This document shows, piece by piece, positions 12,712-20,396 of a stretch of 64,000 nucleotides of DNA. This DNA is from Collimonas sp. PA-H2. GTDB taxonomy: Bacteria; Pseudomonadota; Gammaproteobacteria; Burkholderiales; Burkholderiaceae_D. The position numbers and the translations under genes were made by a program. A model generated the notes under the pieces. The model searched no databases. It had not been told where the DNA came from and saw only the letters and a program-made list of their open reading frames with translations. The stretch spans positions 3,534,001 to 3,598,000 of the forward strand of contig NZ_PDBX01000001.1 in NCBI RefSeq assembly GCF_002564105.1, read 5' to 3'. Every line of letters starts with the position of its first letter. Positions within the stretch are counted from its first letter, which is position 1.

Positions 12712-12759
12712 TGGTGGGCCCCCCCAGAGTCGAACTGGGCACCAACGGATTATGAGTCC
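12712..12759 (-). repeat. Left attachment site: 3' half of the tRNA(CAU) gene
   Basis: Forty-eight bases repeat the 3' half of the tRNA at 57749-57826, from CCA to the anticodon loop, and then diverge. The only difference is a run of seven C here against six at the right end. This left copy gives a perfectly paired acceptor stem when joined to the 5' half of the gene. It is the host-phage junction made by integration. Confidence 0.93.
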
Positions 12760-12799
12760 AATCCTGAAGTGAATGTTCATGCGGGTTTCCGGCGTTTTC

Positions 12800-12872
12800 T
12801 GCTCCGCAAACAGCGAAATTATGCAGGCTTGAAACTCAATATCCACGCGGACCATAAAACATTTGCGGAGCA
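12800..12872. repeat. Inverted 11-bp repeats, probable integrase arm-type sites (left end)
   Basis: TGCTCCGCAAA at 12800-12810 and its exact reverse complement TTTGCGGAGCA at 12862-12872. The same 11-mer recurs at 57659-57669 and nine bases of it at 57679-57687, just inside the right end. Repeated short motifs flanking attL and attR are expected for the arm sites of a tyrosine integrase. Confidence 0.68.
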
Positions 12873-12882
12873 AAAATAGCTG

Positions 12883-13998
12883 CTACTTTGTAGGTCCGAC
12901 CTTATCGCCCTTGCGATTTCGCACATAGGTTTCAGTCATCGTTAAGCTGCGGTGCCCAAGCTGTTTTTGTGCCTGACGAATGTCCCCGCTACTGTCTGTT
13001 TTGTCGGTTCCGGCCTTGGCGCGCAGATCACGAAACTGAAAAGTGGATTTATCTACACCGGCAAGCTCACGTGCTTTATCGAAGCGCTGTTGTAACGCAT
13101 GAAGTGTGAGTCGACCGCCCCGTTCGTTAACTATGAGTTGAGTAAAAACGACTTTACTTTCATAGGAGCGTTTTCTTGCCAAAATCCGTTCGATTAATAT
13201 TGCCAATTCTCCAGTGATAGTAATACGGAGTTTCTTTCTGGTTTTCCCTTGTTGGACAATGAGAAAGCCATCTCGGATATCAGTTTCGTCATAACCCAAT
13301 GTATCAGAAGGGCGCTGGCCGGTTAAATAAGCCAAATCCATCGCGTCCCGTGTTGGCTGATCTGCTGCTTCCCATACCTTCTTATATTCAATGTCCTCAA
13401 CATAAATGTCTCTTCCTATTTCGGAATAACCAGTAATACCTGCGCAGGGATTTTGTGCAGTCGTTAATCCCCAATTTCGTGCCATATTAAAAATGTGAGA
13501 AAACAATGCCTTTTCTCTATTCGCTCGTACCTGTCCTTCTTTACCTGTAATTTCCAATGGTGGCAAATTTTTTTCCGTCCGAATCCTATTTTTCTCGTGA
13601 AGCTGTGCCACAGATTTTTTTACTCGCCAATCCATGTAATGGCGGATATGCACAGGTTCTATCTCAGCAATTGGGGCGGGTGGTTCATCAAAGAAAGCAA
13701 ACAGAAATTCCAGCTCAATTAAATTGTCACGCTGTGTTCTCGGTGCTTTGGTCGGAATAATCTCACGCATATAACGCTCAGCGACATATCGAAAAGTGAC
13801 GAGTTTTGCGAATCGAGTGCTTTTTTCAGATTCCAATTCTGACCACTTCTTAACCGCGAGTACATAGTCATCGCCCAAAGGGATTTCCACGCGTGGCTTG
13901 GCGCCAGTATCGTAATAATAAAAAGTCCGACCACTACGCTGTGTACGTGCGCGCATATGAGGTGGAAGATTTTTGTTTTTACTTGGGATTCTGCCCAT
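12883..13998 (-). CDS. int: Phage tyrosine integrase
   Basis: Site-specific recombinase of 371 residues that would insert and excise the element at the tRNA gene. The catalytic domain shows the first arginine in LTGQRPSDTL, a lysine in the QGKTRKK beta-hairpin region, an RDLRAKAG box II (arginine in place of the usual histidine of HxxR), LGHRSLTMTETYV with the late histidine, and the nucleophilic tyrosine. The N-terminal part (to about 170) has the arm-binding and SAM-like core-binding domains. It ends about 120 bases from attL, the standard arrangement, and starts 3 bases after the excisionase-like gene, so it is the last gene of the leftward early operon. Confidence 0.95.
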   Translation of the reverse strand: MGRIPSKNKNLPPHMRARTQRSGRTFYYYDTGAKPRVEIPLGDDYVLAVKKWSELESEKSTRFAKLVTFRYVAERYMREIIPTKAPRTQRDNLIELEFLFAFFDEPPAPIAEIEPVHIRHYMDWRVKKSVAQLHEKNRIRTEKNLPPLEITGKEGQVRANREKALFSHIFNMARNWGLTTAQNPCAGITGYSEIGRDIYVEDIEYKKVWEAADQPTRDAMDLAYLTGQRPSDTLGYDETDIRDGFLIVQQGKTRKKLRITITGELAILIERILARKRSYESKVVFTQLIVNERGGRLTLHALQQRFDKARELAGVDKSTFQFRDLRAKAGTDKTDSSGDIRQAQKQLGHRSLTMTETYVRNRKGDKVGPTK

Positions 13999-14001
13999 GT
14001 C

Positions 14002-14256
14002 TTATGCTCCCATTGCCTGCGGTTGCCATGATTTTCTAACAGGAGCCTTTGCTTTTCCGCCCTCAATCGCTGACAAAGTAATGATTGGCTTTCCGCGTGC
14101 ATTTTCGATAAATGCAATACCACTTAGTCGAAGAAATGAAATTTGAAGCTGAAATTTCGTGCGCTTGATTCCCTTTGAAGTATCACCACGCCGAATTCCT
14201 GTTAGTTCATCAACCTGCGCTTCGCTCAGAAATAGGGGGCTAATTAGATCTCTCAT
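14002..14256 (-). CDS. DUF4224-type small protein, probable excisionase/regulator
   Basis: An 84-residue protein with the DUF4224 pattern: an N-terminal LFLSEAQVDELTGIRRG, then a conserved turn (FLRLSGIAFIENARGKPII). Such proteins are small winged-helix DNA binders often found directly upstream of phage integrases. The position (stop 3 bases before int) suggests that it directs excision or regulates int. There is no direct evidence for Cox-like function. Confidence 0.75.
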   Translation of the reverse strand: MRDLISPLFLSEAQVDELTGIRRGDTSKGIKRTKFQLQISFLRLSGIAFIENARGKPIITLSAIEGGKAKAPVRKSWQPQAMGA

Positions 14257-14277
14257 ATATTGCTCTCGATTATTGAA

Positions 14278-14829
14278 TTAGTTTGCAGCGATGCCGGTGC
14301 GAATGTAGGTAGGAGCGTAGTGGAAATTCACGTTATCTCCATTAATGTCCTTAGCAATATATTTGGCGATATATCCTGCTGCAGTAGATTTTCCGGCTTC
14401 CATGTGCAGCAGTTTGAATTTCCCCTGGTCGTCGTTACTGCCGCCAATAATTGCTGAAGCAGCGACGACAGCTTCGTAGCGGGCTTGATTTTCCGGCGCT
14501 ACAAACATCAGCATGTGCCATTGCGGACAGCGATCCTGATGTTGTTCAGTAAATCGCACGCCGCGAATGCTAATGCCTTCACGATGCAATCTGGATCGAA
14601 TTCGTCCCCATACATTACGCAGGTAGCGCTGGGCATCGGCGGGTGTGGGCTTGCCGAAAGCAACATGTGTCTGATTGATGCCGTCACTCTTGCCAGCGAC
14701 CGGGTGATATCTGCTCGGTGCCGTGATCGTGGCAAAGACGCCTACATCGCCCTGATCGGTGGCGAATTTCTCTATGCGCAATACAGCCTGTTTGCGCAGT
14801 TGTGCTTTTAAGTAAGATGTTGTGGTCAT
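14278..14829 (-). CDS. Short gpA-like protein with a degenerate HUH motif
   Basis: A 183-residue protein aligned to the middle of the full replication endonuclease at 16479-18446 (its residues about 205-355): shared FATITAPS, AFG-PTP-DAQ-YL, WHMLMFVAPE and AGK-TAAGYI-KY. In the large protein the metal-binding pair is His-Trp-His; here the first histidine is glutamine (Gln103-Trp-His105), while the Tyr153/Tyr157 pair remains. It is probably inactive as a nickase. The two copies are far from identical, so this is an old duplicate or the remnant of another phage's gene rather than a recent copy. It has its own ATG and lies between the early genes and int. Confidence 0.72.
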   Translation of the reverse strand: MTTTSYLKAQLRKQAVLRIEKFATDQGDVGVFATITAPSRYHPVAGKSDGINQTHVAFGKPTPADAQRYLRNVWGRIRSRLHREGISIRGVRFTEQHQDRCPQWHMLMFVAPENQARYEAVVAASAIIGGSNDDQGKFKLLHMEAGKSTAAGYIAKYIAKDINGDNVNFHYAPTYIRTGIAAN

Positions 14830-14928
14830 GCTATTGGCTCCAAAATTGTATTAACGAATAAATGGCTGTTGGTGACGGCTACGATTGGGATTTGCAGGGC
14901 GATACAAGCTTGTGAATGAATTTCGTGT

Positions 14929-16017
14929 TCAATCCATTACAGCTTCGATGAATGCTTTGGCGGCTTCCGCGTTGATCGCGTTGCCGTAGCCTTTGAGCCT
15001 GCCGACGCGACTACCTTGGTCTTTTCGCGGGAGTAGCGCGGCGAGGCGCTCTTGATCGGCGCGCATTCGTCCCACGCGACTGGAAGTCCCATAAGCCAGC
15101 GGGAATGTGCCGGGTTCAACTGGCCGGAATTTTCCGTCCCGGCATCCGAGCCAGTCAGCAGCACTCCAGTAGCCGTTAGTCGGGCCGGGTAGTTCAACAT
15201 CGCCGGTAAATCCCTCAACATAAATCCGCCCGCGCCCCTTGCAGCTTTCGTGGCCATCGATTCTGCCCCCGTGGTGTCGCTCGTCGTTGGAGTTGGCCAG
15301 CCGGCCAGTGCTGCGCAATCCTGAAGCCGAACCTGTATCTTCGATCCGTCCGAACGCTTTCCCTGTGTCACATTTTCCGCGACTGGCGTTCGGTCGTTCG
15401 AGCAACCCGTGGTCGGCCAACCGCACAGATACGCCTGTCGCGGCAACTGGTCGGCTCGATCCTTGCCGTCGCGTTGGGCGACCATTCCCGGCGTATCTTT
15501 CCAATCCCGTGCGGCTGGAGTTACCCAACCAATAAAGGCGGTCACGGATGTGCGGCGCACCGACGCCCGCAGACGGAAACGGGATCGCCCCGAAGGCGTA
15601 ACCCAAGGCTTCCATGTCATCGTGTACAAGGTCGATCCAAACATCTGCGTCTTTGCTCGCAACCTGCTCTCCAAAGACGATTGCAGGTTTGCACTGGCCG
15701 ATGAGGTGATACCAGGCTGGCCAGAGGTGCCGCTCGTCATCAAAGCCAGCACCTTTGCCTGCCGCGCTGAAAGGTTGGCACGGACAGGAACCGGTCCAAA
15801 CAGGTCGGTCGTCAGTCCATCCAGCGCGTCGAAGGGCATACGACCATACGCCGACGCCGGCGAAGAAATGGCATTGTTTGTATCCGCGAATGTCGTCTGG
15901 TCGTACATCTCTTATATCTCTTTCATCTACGTCACCGGCAGCGATATGGCCGGCAGTTATTAAATTGCGCAGCCATTGGGCCGCGCCTTTGTCATGTTCG
16001 TTGTAGTAGGCTGTCAT
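14929..16017 (-). CDS. Phage DNA (cytosine-5) methyltransferase
   Basis: A 362-residue m5C methyltransferase. Motif I is FFAGVGVWSYALRRAG (residues 51-66), motif IV is the catalytic loop GSCPCQPFS with Cys80, motif VI is GEQVAS in place of the usual ENV, motif VIII is PHIRDRLYWLG, and motif X is GYGNAINAEAAKAFI at the C-terminus. It would methylate phage DNA, most likely protecting it from host restriction; the target site cannot be read from sequence. Its start overlaps the stop of the upstream gene by four bases (ATGA). A second same-strand frame of 323 codons runs inside it (14937-15908). Confidence 0.9.
   Translation of the reverse strand: MTAYYNEHDKGAAQWLRNLITAGHIAAGDVDERDIRDVRPDDIRGYKQCHFFAGVGVWSYALRRAGWTDDRPVWTGSCPCQPFSAAGKGAGFDDERHLWPAWYHLIGQCKPAIVFGEQVASKDADVWIDLVHDDMEALGYAFGAIPFPSAGVGAPHIRDRLYWLGNSSRTGLERYAGNGRPTRRQGSSRPVAATGVSVRLADHGLLERPNASRGKCDTGKAFGRIEDTGSASGLRSTGRLANSNDERHHGGRIDGHESCKGRGRIYVEGFTGDVELPGPTNGYWSAADWLGCRDGKFRPVEPGTFPLAYGTSSRVGRMRADQERLAALLPRKDQGSRVGRLKGYGNAINAEAAKAFIEAVMD
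14937..15908 (-). CDS. Overlapping gene candidate within the cytosine methyltransferase gene
   Basis: A 323-codon open frame on the same strand as the methyltransferase but shifted, covering almost all of it, with an ATG and a purine-rich stretch (AAAGAG) upstream. The product is Trp/Pro/Ser-rich and includes TMTWKPWVTPSG, GWVTPAARDWKD, GWPTPTTSDT and GQLNPAHSRWLMGLP. I remember very similar phrases in many phage proteins annotated as hypothetical or as methyltransferase. At about 15090-15130 one stretch of DNA encodes both the methyltransferase signature RPVEPGTFPLAYG and this frame's GQLNPAHSRWLMG. That both signatures recur in databases suggests genuine dual coding. No function is known. 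Confidence 0.5.
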   Translation of the reverse strand: MYDQTTFADTNNAISSPASAYGRMPFDALDGLTTDLFGPVPVRANLSARQAKVLALMTSGTSGQPGITSSASANLQSSLESRLRAKTQMFGSTLYTMTWKPWVTPSGRSRFRLRASVRRTSVTAFIGWVTPAARDWKDTPGMVAQRDGKDRADQLPRQAYLCGWPTTGCSNDRTPVAENVTQGKRSDGSKIQVRLQDCAALAGWPTPTTSDTTGAESMATKAARGAGGFMLRDLPAMLNYPARLTATGVLLTGSDAGTENSGQLNPAHSRWLMGLPVAWDECAPIKSASPRYSREKTKVVASAGSKATATRSTRKPPKHSSKL

Positions 16018-16301
16018 TCACACATCGCTGGTTCGCTGGCGGCAAGAACCTGCATCGACCAGTTGACGCAGAAATCAATTATTGAAGGAGCGCCTACAGG
16101 ATCGGAAGTCAGGATGGCCGATACCGGCACGGCGCGGAAACAGCCGGGCAACTGGTGATCCACTTCGACCCAGGCGTGCAACTCTCCATTGCCCAAGTCA
16201 CGCCGCAGGTCGTTGACATAGCCAGCCTGGATGCCCTCGTCGGTGTCGAATGTGACGCGATCTCGCAGCTTCACGCTGATATCTTGATTTGCCTTATTCA
16301 T
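16014..16301 (-). CDS. Small phage protein of unknown function
   Basis: A 95-residue acidic protein in the leftward early operon. The core (VKLRDRVTFDTDEGIQAGYVNDLRRDLGNG) looks like a small beta-barrel domain, a fold common in phage accessory proteins. It overlaps the downstream methyltransferase by four bases and the upstream membrane-protein gene by eight, which indicates translational coupling. No family recognised with confidence. Confidence 0.62.
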   Translation of the reverse strand: MNKANQDISVKLRDRVTFDTDEGIQAGYVNDLRRDLGNGELHAWVEVDHQLPGCFRAVPVSAILTSDPVGAPSIIDFCVNWSMQVLAASEPAMCE

Positions 16302-16482
16302 GAAAAGCCCCCAGGAGCAAGCCAGCCATCAAGGCGGCCAATATGACTGCCGACAAGCCGGTCGTCATCAGCCCAGGCCAAGGCGTGTTGGAGCGCTTGA
16401 TCGGCAGAAAGAGCAAGCAGCCAATACCCACATACGCGCAGATCAACAAGAGGAACAAACAGGCATGCATCAGTATTTTCAT
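16294..16482 (-). CDS. Small phage membrane protein
   Basis: A 62-residue protein with two hydrophobic helices (about residues 5-28 and 40-58) separated by a basic loop (PIKRSNTP). It overlaps gpA at its start and the 95-residue gene at its end. No function can be assigned; small early-operon membrane proteins can act in superinfection exclusion, but this is only a possibility. Confidence 0.6.
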   Translation of the reverse strand: MKILMHACLFLLLICAYVGIGCLLFLPIKRSNTPWPGLMTTGLSAVILAALMAGLLLGAFHE

Positions 16483-18446
16483 AAGTCGCTTTCAGTAATA
16501 AAAATTCGTGGGTAAGGACAAGCGCCGAGAGCGGCCCAGGTCGTGACAAGGCGCTTGCGTGCCGCCATGTCGTTTTTTTCATACGCGGCCACTTCCTGCC
16601 GGCGCGTGTCTTCACACTGCGTATTCATCGCAGTGGCAAATTTGTCGGTTTCCCGTTCAAGGTCTTTCGATTTTTTATCTATCGCCGACCAGTCGGTCGG
16701 CTGATAGGCCGGCTGGGGATTTTTTTCGATAAAAGCAGCAAGCCGAACTGCCGTTGCTGCTATTTCTTCCGACGATAAAACCGAAGTGGAAATTTTCTTT
16801 TTTGATTTTTTCGTACAGTTATTTACACCAGTCCAAGGTACGTCAAAAGCCACAGCTTTGGCGGCGCCGACGACCGTCCACTGATAACGGACCGATTCGT
16901 ACACGGCGTGCGGATTCCATGCGTGATAAATCCCGCACGGTTTGTCCATCTCATAAGTGGCGTACTTGCCTTCGACCACGGTGCTGCGCGTGGCGATCTT
17001 GACGAGACCCTTGCGCCCGACCGTAGGGCCGCCCTGGGCCAACAGGTAATCGCGGTAGGAGGCTTGCTTGATGGTCTTGACGGTTTTGACACGCTTGCCA
17101 TCGACCACATTGATTTCAGTGGCCTTGATGCTCTGCGCGGCCTGCCAGGCATCTTTGACGGCATCCGGCGCATGCAGGATGCTTTCGCTTTTGACACGCC
17201 GTAATTCGCGCCAGGGACCGACAGGCGCGCCGCCGACTTGTTGAAACTGCCGGATGCCCCAGGTCTGCGCCCAATAGCAAACTCTCTGACTCGGCTTAAT
17301 CAGTTCGTCGCCGACCAGGTCTTCCACCAGGATATGCTTTTGCCCGTCTTCGATGACATGGTGTTCGTCCAGATTCTTGCCATCGGTGCTCTTGGTGACA
17401 TACTTGATGATGTAGCCCGCAGCTGTACCCTTGCCGGCTTCAATACGGACCAACTTAACCCGGTTCTTCTTCGCCCCGCGTTCGTCGCCGTCTTCGCGCA
17501 TGGCGTAAGCCGTCATGACTTTCTCGTACCGCTCCAGGTGTTCGGGCGCGACGAACATCAGCATGTGCCAATGCGGACAGCCATCATGGTGCGGTTCAGC
17601 AATACGAAAGCCATAGGCGTGGATGCCGTCACGGTGCAGCTTGGAACGTATTTTTTTCCAGACGTCGCACAGATAGGCTTGCGCATCGCGCGGCGTGGGT
17701 TCGCCAAATGCCTTGTATTTCGGGTTAGGTTCGCCGTTCTTGCTCAGGACCGCATGATATTTACTCGGGGCGGTGATCGTGGCAAAGATACCGACATGAC
17801 CTAGGTCGAAGGCGATTTCTTCAAAGCCCCGAATCCGTGTCATCAATTCGTTGTGCCGAATGGATTTATTCGCCGTACCGAGGGCGGCTAACGCTTCCAG
17901 GCTATAGATCTGGCCGTTTTCGTTCTGTATTTCTATGGACGCCAGCAGCTTGGCATTCTGCTTATTACGGCGCTGCTGGCGATAGGCAGTTTCGTTGCTG
18001 ACATAAGCACCTGCCTTGAAATGCGTAAAACCCAGGCGGATCGCCATATGTTCGCAGCGGCGCGCATGGGCCTTGCGGATGCCACGCAGCCACCAAGCCT
18101 TGTCCAGCGCCCGGCGGATGATTTCGGCTTCTTCCTTACCTGCTGGCGCGGCGACGCCATGGCGGTCGCAGTGTTCACGAATGGCTGACACAATCGCATC
18201 CAGCGATTGCAGGTCGGCACAGAACTGGTAACAGGTACGGGCGGCAGTGTCGGCGGCACGATACAGCGCCTCATCGGGCGCATCGGGCGGCAATACGAAA
18301 TGGTCGGCCGACCAGATCTCGTCAATGACATCGACCTTGTGCTCGTGCTTTTCGTAACCGTCGCGGGCGAACAGATCGCGCAGGGCGCGACCCATGCGCT
18401 TCGGCAAACCGGTAATACTCTCGGCGGAATAGAAGCGGTAGCTCAT
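16479..18446 (-). CDS. A: P2-type replication initiation endonuclease gpA
   Basis: HUH-superfamily nickase that cuts the phage origin to start rolling-circle replication. In the 655 residues the metal site is PHWHMLMFV (His292, His294) and the tyrosine pair is in TAAGYIIKYVTK (Tyr345, Tyr349), as in P2 gpA, in which two tyrosines alternate in joining to DNA. The N-terminal 200 residues and the lysine-rich C-terminus are normal for the family. P2 gpA acts on an origin inside its own gene, so the origin is probably here too, although I could not locate it. Confidence 0.92.
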   Translation of the reverse strand: MSYRFYSAESITGLPKRMGRALRDLFARDGYEKHEHKVDVIDEIWSADHFVLPPDAPDEALYRAADTAARTCYQFCADLQSLDAIVSAIREHCDRHGVAAPAGKEEAEIIRRALDKAWWLRGIRKAHARRCEHMAIRLGFTHFKAGAYVSNETAYRQQRRNKQNAKLLASIEIQNENGQIYSLEALAALGTANKSIRHNELMTRIRGFEEIAFDLGHVGIFATITAPSKYHAVLSKNGEPNPKYKAFGEPTPRDAQAYLCDVWKKIRSKLHRDGIHAYGFRIAEPHHDGCPHWHMLMFVAPEHLERYEKVMTAYAMREDGDERGAKKNRVKLVRIEAGKGTAAGYIIKYVTKSTDGKNLDEHHVIEDGQKHILVEDLVGDELIKPSQRVCYWAQTWGIRQFQQVGGAPVGPWRELRRVKSESILHAPDAVKDAWQAAQSIKATEINVVDGKRVKTVKTIKQASYRDYLLAQGGPTVGRKGLVKIATRSTVVEGKYATYEMDKPCGIYHAWNPHAVYESVRYQWTVVGAAKAVAFDVPWTGVNNCTKKSKKKISTSVLSSEEIAATAVRLAAFIEKNPQPAYQPTDWSAIDKKSKDLERETDKFATAMNTQCEDTRRQEVAAYEKNDMAARKRLVTTWAALGACPYPRIFITESDL

Positions 18447-18781
18447 GCGACGATACCGTCCGATTCGTGACCTGCTGTCGGAAACTGGCTAGACAAGTCG
18501 CCGCCTTGCGCACAGCGCAGGACGATTTCAAGTTGCTTGATAAGCCGGCGGGCTTCGCAATGCAGCTTGCCGCGCTCCAGGGCGTTCAGCGATTGCAAGG
18601 TGGTGTCGCCCTTCTTGCTGCCTATGCCGGCCATGTGCGCCAGCATCTGACGGTCACGCGGCGGGATGCCATTCCAGCGGCCAGCGCGTACGCTTTCCTT
18701 GTCGCCGGCTAGCATGATGTAGGCGTGTGTCAGGTGTGTGTACGCAATGTCCTGGTGTGCCTGTTGGGAGTGGGTCGCCAT
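18443..18781 (-). CDS. Small early phage protein of unknown function
   Basis: A 112-residue, mostly helical protein directly upstream of gpA with a four-base overlap. It contains RWNGIPPRDRQMLAHMAG and a helical region (LERGKLHCEARRLIKQLEIVL). The position corresponds to the small early genes between cox and A in P2-like phages. No function recognised. Confidence 0.6.
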   Translation of the reverse strand: MATHSQQAHQDIAYTHLTHAYIMLAGDKESVRAGRWNGIPPRDRQMLAHMAGIGSKKGDTTLQSLNALERGKLHCEARRLIKQLEIVLRCAQGGDLSSQFPTAGHESDGIVA

Positions 18782-18784
18782 GGC

Positions 18785-18883
18785 TTACCCTCCGATGATG
18801 CCGGTGGCTTGCAGCAACGGACCTGCCATCATCAGGAGGCAACCGAGCGTCACCACGCAGAAGTCAAAGAGGAATTTTTTCAT
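18785..18883 (-). CDS. Very small membrane peptide
   Basis: A 32-codon frame with a hydrophobic stretch (CVVTLGCLLMMAGPLL) and an AGGTGA ribosome binding site before its ATG. Its start overlaps the stop of the upstream gene (ATGA), and its stop is 3 bases before the next start. Tight packing in the early operon supports translation. Function unknown. Confidence 0.5.
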   Translation of the reverse strand: MKKFLFDFCVVTLGCLLMMAGPLLQATGIIGG

Positions 18884-19098
18884 GCTGTCACCTGCTTGCT
18901 TTTCAACAGATCGTCCAAAGTCAACGCAGCCTGACCGGCGGGGCAAAAGAACGTCAAGGCATGTTCTCCGCCGCCTATGAAATGGATCACGATTCGCTGC
19001 GATAAAAACTTGCTATCGATTGCTCCAAAGCAAAGAGATGTTTGCACTGGACTGATCGTGATGCTTTCGACATTGAGAAAACTGGTTTCGGTAGACAT
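18880..19098 (-). CDS. Small early phage protein of unknown function
   Basis: A 72-residue protein in the leftward early operon, with two cysteines and beta-rich composition (QRIVIHFIGGGEHALTFF). It overlaps the small membrane peptide gene by four bases. No family recognised. Confidence 0.52.
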   Translation of the reverse strand: MSTETSFLNVESITISPVQTSLCFGAIDSKFLSQRIVIHFIGGGEHALTFFCPAGQAALTLDDLLKSKQVTA

Positions 19099-19227
19099 GG
19101 CTGCCTTTCTTCAGGGTGAGCGAATCCCACATGCCTGACACCAGGCATTGCAGGTAACAACGGGAGAGGGAACGAACTAGCCGGGAATTACGGCGGCGCT
19201 AGATTGCGAGGTGTCGTCATGGGCGGC

Positions 19228-19479
19228 TCACAGGGTCAGCGCTAATTGATTAGCGCAGGCATTGCGAACATGCTGCGACACGTGGATACGTACATCAGGA
19301 TTCGGGATAGCCGACATCGACAAGGTACGCAGCACTTCCAGACTTGCAACGAAAACGTGACCGCAAGCGGGGTTTTGGCACATGTAGGTGATCTCTTTCA
19401 TCATGTCTGACATGGTGCGGCTCTTCGCGGCGCGCACACGATGATGGCAGTGTGGACAAGGAATGCTGATAACTCTCAT
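19228..19479 (-). CDS. ogr: Ogr/Delta-type zinc-finger activator of late genes
   Basis: An 83-residue protein with the Ogr/Delta signature: CPHC near the N-terminus, then a basic helix, then CQNPACGHVF, giving a C-x2-C...C-x4-C zinc site. Ogr proteins bind P2 late promoters and recruit RNA polymerase. In P2 ogr follows D; here it lies in the early operon on the same strand, before the gpA group. Confidence 0.88.
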   Translation of the reverse strand: MRVISIPCPHCHHRVRAAKSRTMSDMMKEITYMCQNPACGHVFVASLEVLRTLSMSAIPNPDVRIHVSQHVRNACANQLALTL

Positions 19480-19515
19480 TGGGGCTTCCGGTCGGCTTGA
19501 GATAAGGCGGGACTG

Positions 19516-19713
19516 TTACTGATTGGCTGCGAGTTCGCGCTCGTACTGTTCCAAGCCACGGATAAAGATGACGCGCATGAACGATGAGCGGGAGCGCATT
19601 TCATCGCCTGCAAATTTTTCGACCTTTTGCATTTCGTCTGGCATTAGACGGACTGGTATTGGCTTCACCAAGGAATTTTTTGGGGCGCGAGGGACTATTG
19701 CATTTAGTGTCAT
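19516..19713 (-). CDS. Ribbon-helix-helix regulator, first gene of the early operon
   Basis: A 65-residue protein with a beta strand (VKPIPVRLMPDEM) followed by two helices (QKVEKFAGDEM, RSSFMRVIFIRGLEQYER), the layout of Arc/CopG-type repressors. It is transcribed divergently from the repressor at 19792-20256, so the pair probably forms the lysis-lysogeny switch, with this protein in the role of Cox or Cro. The role is inferred from position. Confidence 0.7.
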   Translation of the reverse strand: MTLNAIVPRAPKNSLVKPIPVRLMPDEMQKVEKFAGDEMRSRSSFMRVIFIRGLEQYERELAANQ

Positions 19714-19755
19714 AAGGTATCATTGTGAGTGTTATAAGGTGGCATAAATATACCA
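19712..19755. promoter_or_regulatory. Candidate operators in the divergent control region
   Basis: Two copies of ATAAGGT lie 22 bases apart (19712-19718 and 19734-19740), two helical turns. The second overlaps the -10 box of the early promoter and the first the start codon of the small regulator. Next to them is a near-palindrome, TGGCATAAATATACCA (19740-19755), between the -10 and -35 boxes. These are natural sites for the repressor and the ribbon-helix-helix protein; which binds which is not known. Confidence 0.5.
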
Positions 19756-19760
19756 CTCAA
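19731..19760 (-). promoter_or_regulatory. Early leftward promoter of the prophage
   Basis: On the minus strand TTGAGT (-35), 18 bases, then TATAAC (-10), close to the sigma-70 consensus. It lies upstream of the ribbon-helix-helix gene and should drive the whole early operon to int. Confidence 0.6.
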
Positions 19761-19791
19761 ATGAATAGATTTAAAGGGTTTTCAACTCAAA

Positions 19792-20256
19792 ATGACTGAA
19801 TTATGTAATCGCCTGAAAAATGAGCGAAAAAGAACCGGACTCAACCAAGAGGAGTTTGGGGAGGTTGGCGGGGTAAAAGCCGGCGCGCAACTGAACTATG
19901 AAAATGGATCACGGACGCCGGACGCTACCTATCTCAACAACCTGCGGAAAATTGGCGTTGATGTGTGGTATGTGCTGACCGGGGAGCATTTGACATCGCA
20001 GCTTTCTGGTGAGGAGAGCGAGCTTTTGAGTGGCTATCGACAATTAGATACTCGCGGAAAAGCTAGAGTCCTGGGCGTGATTGACGGTCTTGGAATAGAG
20101 CCATCAATTGCCGCGCAGGAAAAAAAGCAAGCGCAACTCGGTCATCCTCAGAAAGTGAAAAAATCTTTCTTCATACAAGACGGTAGAGAAAGTACCAATA
20201 TTTCGACGGATAAAACGACCATCAAAGTCGGCCGTAAAAAAAAGGACGCTCTATAA
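19792..20256 (+). CDS. XRE-type prophage repressor
   Basis: A 154-residue helix-turn-helix protein: LKNERKRTGLNQEEFGEVGGVKAGAQLNYENGSRTPDATYL spans the HTH and the helix after it, and the YVLTG segment (about 61-65) is typical of phage immunity repressors. It lacks a LexA-like peptidase domain, so induction by self-cleavage is unlikely. It is the only rightward gene between int and the com gene and diverges from the early operon, as expected for the lysogeny repressor. Confidence 0.83.
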   Translation: MTELCNRLKNERKRTGLNQEEFGEVGGVKAGAQLNYENGSRTPDATYLNNLRKIGVDVWYVLTGEHLTSQLSGEESELLSGYRQLDTRGKARVLGVIDGLGIEPSIAAQEKKQAQLGHPQKVKKSFFIQDGRESTNISTDKTTIKVGRKKKDAL

Positions 20257-20396
20257 AAGCAGACGACGTCTGTCCCGCCTGACCGTCTCATTCAGGGTTG
20301 CTGTCGATAAGCCGAAACGTAAGAAGAAATTGCGTTGCAAGGGGAAGGCCGGTAAAACAACCGGGAGCGGGATGGTACAGGTTTCCGAACAGGAAA

